64,000 nucleotides of DNA from Terriglobia bacterium. GTDB taxonomy: Bacteria > Acidobacteriota > Terriglobia > Bryobacterales > Bryobacteraceae. The translations under genes and the position numbers were made by a program. Position 1 is the first letter of the stretch, and every line of letters begins with the position of its first letter. This document shows positions 62,199 through 64,000 of this stretch, piece after piece. The notes beneath the pieces were generated by a model. That model was not told the origin of the DNA. It did not search any database and saw only the letters and a program-made list of their open reading frames with translations. Where the stretch lies: the NCBI GenBank assembly GCA_020073345.1, contig JAIQFI010000007.1, positions 62,001 through 126,000 on the forward strand, written 5' to 3'.

Positions 62199-63260
62199 CT
62201 AGGCCGCCGCGCGCTTCTCCCGCGACACCCCCTGCGTCGATTTCCGCCGCACACGCCGGATCGCCGCACTCATCCCGACCATCGCCAGCACCAGCATCGC
62301 CGATGCCGTTACGCATTCCCAGACTCCCAGGCGTGCTTTATAGAACGAAAACCACCGCCCGTACACCAGCTCCACGTGGACCCAGTACACCGCCAGCGAT
62401 GTCGTCCCTAACAGCCGCACCCAGCTCCATCCCGCGCTGAAATATTCGGTCCATAGAAATGCGCCCGAACCCAGCAGTAGTGTGATCCCTAATTTGCACG
62501 CCACCAGCGCCGGACTATTTAACCAGAAATCCGTCTTGGAATAAATGGAAAACGGGAGATTTGAGAAATATTGCCCCGCCAGCAGCAGTCCGAACCCGCA
62601 CAGTGCTGCCCACTGCATCACGCGGCTCCATTCCCCGCGCCTCACGAACGGGACCGCGCTCCCCGCCGCCAATCCGAACGCCAGATACGATCCCCACGGG
62701 AACATGCTGAACGCCTCCGCGCTGGGCACGAAATAGTCGCGCACCGCGCCCGGGATTCCACTGGTGTCTAAGCCCGCCATCACCGGAGCCAGACCCGCCA
62801 GCGCGATTCCAGCCGACACCGCCCATCGCACCCGCTGCATCCCGTGAGCCAGCGCGGCCACCGATAGCAGCGCCGCCGTCGCACCCATCAGGTTCAGTAC
62901 ATCCACGCGCAGCAAATCGGTCCACGGCTGATTCGGCAGCGCGAAAATCCACATCTGCAGCCGGAATGCGATCCCCAGCAGGAACAAGTACCGCGCTCGC
63001 CGCAGCGCGCCTGTGATTCTTTGCCACGCCGGAAGGTCATCCCGCCGGTTCATCCCCAACCCGAACGTGATCCCCGTCAGGAACAGGAAAATCGCCGCCG
63101 CCTGCCCGCCGAAAAATTGCGAAAAAATGTACGCCGGCTGCTCCCGCAGCTCCGGCCGAAGGAAGGAATCAAAGATATGCCCCTGGAGCATGACGATCGC
63201 CGCCAACCCCCGCAACCAATCCAGGAACACAATGCGACTGCGAACCGGCACCAAACTCAC
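62199..63260 (-). CDS. DUF1624/HGSNAT-like membrane acyltransferase
   Basis: The 353-residue protein has about ten helices and starts RIVFLDWLRGLAAIVMLQGHIFDSF, which has the DxxRG and downstream His of this family (heparan-alpha-glucosaminide acetyltransferase-like, DUF1624). FLFLTGITFGLGM and FPWGSYLAFGLAAG follow. The family transfers acyl groups across the membrane. The substrate is unknown. The start is a GTG at 63260. The cut hydrolase gene lies 5 bp upstream on the same strand. Confidence 0.78.
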   Translation of the reverse strand: MSLVPVRSRIVFLDWLRGLAAIVMLQGHIFDSFLRPELREQPAYIFSQFFGGQAAAIFLFLTGITFGLGMNRRDDLPAWQRITGALRRARYLFLLGIAFRLQMWIFALPNQPWTDLLRVDVLNLMGATAALLSVAALAHGMQRVRWAVSAGIALAGLAPVMAGLDTSGIPGAVRDYFVPSAEAFSMFPWGSYLAFGLAAGSAVPFVRRGEWSRVMQWAALCGFGLLLAGQYFSNLPFSIYSKTDFWLNSPALVACKLGITLLLGSGAFLWTEYFSAGWSWVRLLGTTSLAVYWVHVELVYGRWFSFYKARLGVWECVTASAMLVLAMVGMSAAIRRVRRKSTQGVSREKRAAA

Positions 63261-63265
63261 TGCTT

Positions 63266-64000
63266 CTAGTACTTAACCTTTCCCAAAAATGCCAACAGCA
63301 GCCGGTTGAACTCTTCCGGACGCTCCATCATCACGAAGTGCCCGGTTCCCGCCATCTGCACGTACTCCGAATTCGGAAACACGCTCTTCAGAGTGTCCCG
63401 ATTCGCCATCGGCGTACCAGCGTAAATCCCCAGGACCGGTACCGTCGTCACGAAGTCGTTCAGACTCGCTGTTCCGTTAGAAGAATCGAATGTCGCGATC
63501 ATCGCCCCCGACGCCGTCGCTTCCGGCGGCGCCAGCATCATCTTCAACACGTGCTGTTGGATCGCGGCCGGTGTCGCCGGAGTAAACATTCCCCGGATCA
63601 TCGCCTCGCGAGCCTTCATGCCGTCCGGACCCGTCATCGCCGCCGGATTCGGAGGTCCCCCGCGTCCTTTCCCTTGCGGAGGCGCGGCGGAAATCACCAG
63701 TAGCCCATCCACCGGCACCAGTCCAACCACGCGTTGCGGATACAGCCGAGCGTACTCCCGGATCACCGGCGTCCCCATGCTATGCCCCACCAGCACCGCC
63801 TTATCGATCTTCGCCTCCGCCCGCACCGCCTCCACCGCGCGCGCGAATACGGTCATCGAAAATTTCCCGTCCTTGGGCGGATCGCTCTTGCCATGACCCG
63901 GCAGATCCAGCGTGATCACGCGATATTTCTGGCTCAGCACCGGCACCTGCGCGTCCCACGACGTTTCGTCGCAGGTCCACCCGTGCACCAGAATCACCGC
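63266..64000 (-). CDS. Alpha/beta hydrolase (N-terminus outside the window)
   Basis: The visible 244 residues open with VILVHGWTCDETSWD, the oxyanion-loop HGW motif. The nucleophile elbow is GHSMG with the catalytic Ser, and the acid/base region ends in GTGHFVMMERPEEFNRLL with the catalytic His. It is a hydrolase of the haloperoxidase/esterase type by pattern, substrate unknown. The frame is still open at the right edge, so the start and any signal peptide are missing. Confidence 0.8.
   Translation of the reverse strand, partial: AVILVHGWTCDETSWDAQVPVLSQKYRVITLDLPGHGKSDPPKDGKFSMTVFARAVEAVRAEAKIDKAVLVGHSMGTPVIREYARLYPQRVVGLVPVDGLLVISAAPPQGKGRGGPPNPAAMTGPDGMKAREAMIRGMFTPATPAAIQQHVLKMMLAPPEATASGAMIATFDSSNGTASLNDFVTTVPVLGIYAGTPMANRDTLKSVFPNSEYVQMAGTGHFVMMERPEEFNRLLLAFLGKVKY

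Noticed and set aside
1-64000. tRNA, rRNA, prophage, transposase or CRISPR loci
   Set aside because: None was recognised by reading the intergenic regions and the predicted proteins. A tRNA search program could still find a divergent case, but gaps here are few and short.

Overview
The window reads as chromosome of a GC-rich Acidobacteriota, most likely the Solibacter/Bryobacter lineage (Solibacteres, Bryobacterales). The lineage call is inference from gene families. These are a secreted TIGR03435-type protein, an NHL-repeat protein with a TIGR03437-type C-terminus, an ADOP-type (acidobacterial duplicated orphan permease) ABC permease, many secreted proteins of the 'PDGKPDFSGIW' and DUF6152 kinds, and the futalosine route to menaquinone (mqnA-mqnC). 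No rRNA, tRNA, CRISPR array, phage or insertion sequence was seen. The sequence is dense housekeeping DNA mixed with lineage-specific secreted proteins.

Layout. 0-9 kb: tail of an AIM24-like gene, a giant NHL beta-propeller protein, mqnA-mqnC, and two polytopic glycosyltransferase-like proteins (YfhO and a GT-C-like one). 9-18 kb: TIGR03435 protein, two tandem signal peptidases I, mannose-1-phosphate guanylyltransferase, argD, the overlapping set deoC / GAF-GAF-SpoIIE phosphatase / lysA, and a Uma2 nuclease-like protein. 18-23 kb: a shortened GH97-like protein, a Tat-exported molybdenum hydroxylase pair (IorB/IorA-like) and a secreted double RidA-like protein. 23.5-30.4 kb: a three-gene secreted operon with two CsgG-like paralogues, then mutS and anmK. 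30.4-36 kb: an octahaem cytochrome c, a secreted protein translationally coupled to rpoD, nrdR and a flippase-like membrane protein. 36-39.6 kb: an overlapping sigma / anti-sigma / LiaI-like / DUF4097 envelope-stress-type operon. 39.6-44.3 kb: glycerate kinase, shikimate kinase, LON-domain protein, HAD hydrolase, an FHA-DUF4123 fusion and tsaB. 44.3-54.1 kb: DUF5060-type glycosidase, NHL protein, DUF6152, sulfotransferase, metallo-hydrolase, PMT-like transferase, a mono-haem propeller protein and a frameshifted secreted partner. 54.2-64 kb: an exosortase E/CPBP-protease fusion, a PAS-PAS hybrid histidine kinase, a B3-type metallo-beta-lactamase-fold enzyme, an ADOP permease, a DUF1624 acyltransferase and a cut alpha/beta hydrolase.

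Genes are often joined by 1-4 bp overlaps (ATGA, GTGA, TAGTG), showing compact operons. Several other genes carry a -10-like hexamer 5-7 bp before the start codon, which suggests leaderless transcripts. The points most worth following up are the FHA-DUF4123 fusion, the sigma/LiaI/DUF4097 operon, the CsgG pair with its unknown partner, the lone XrtE-type exosortase with no recognisable substrate, the frameshift at about 53,228, and the internally deleted GH97.
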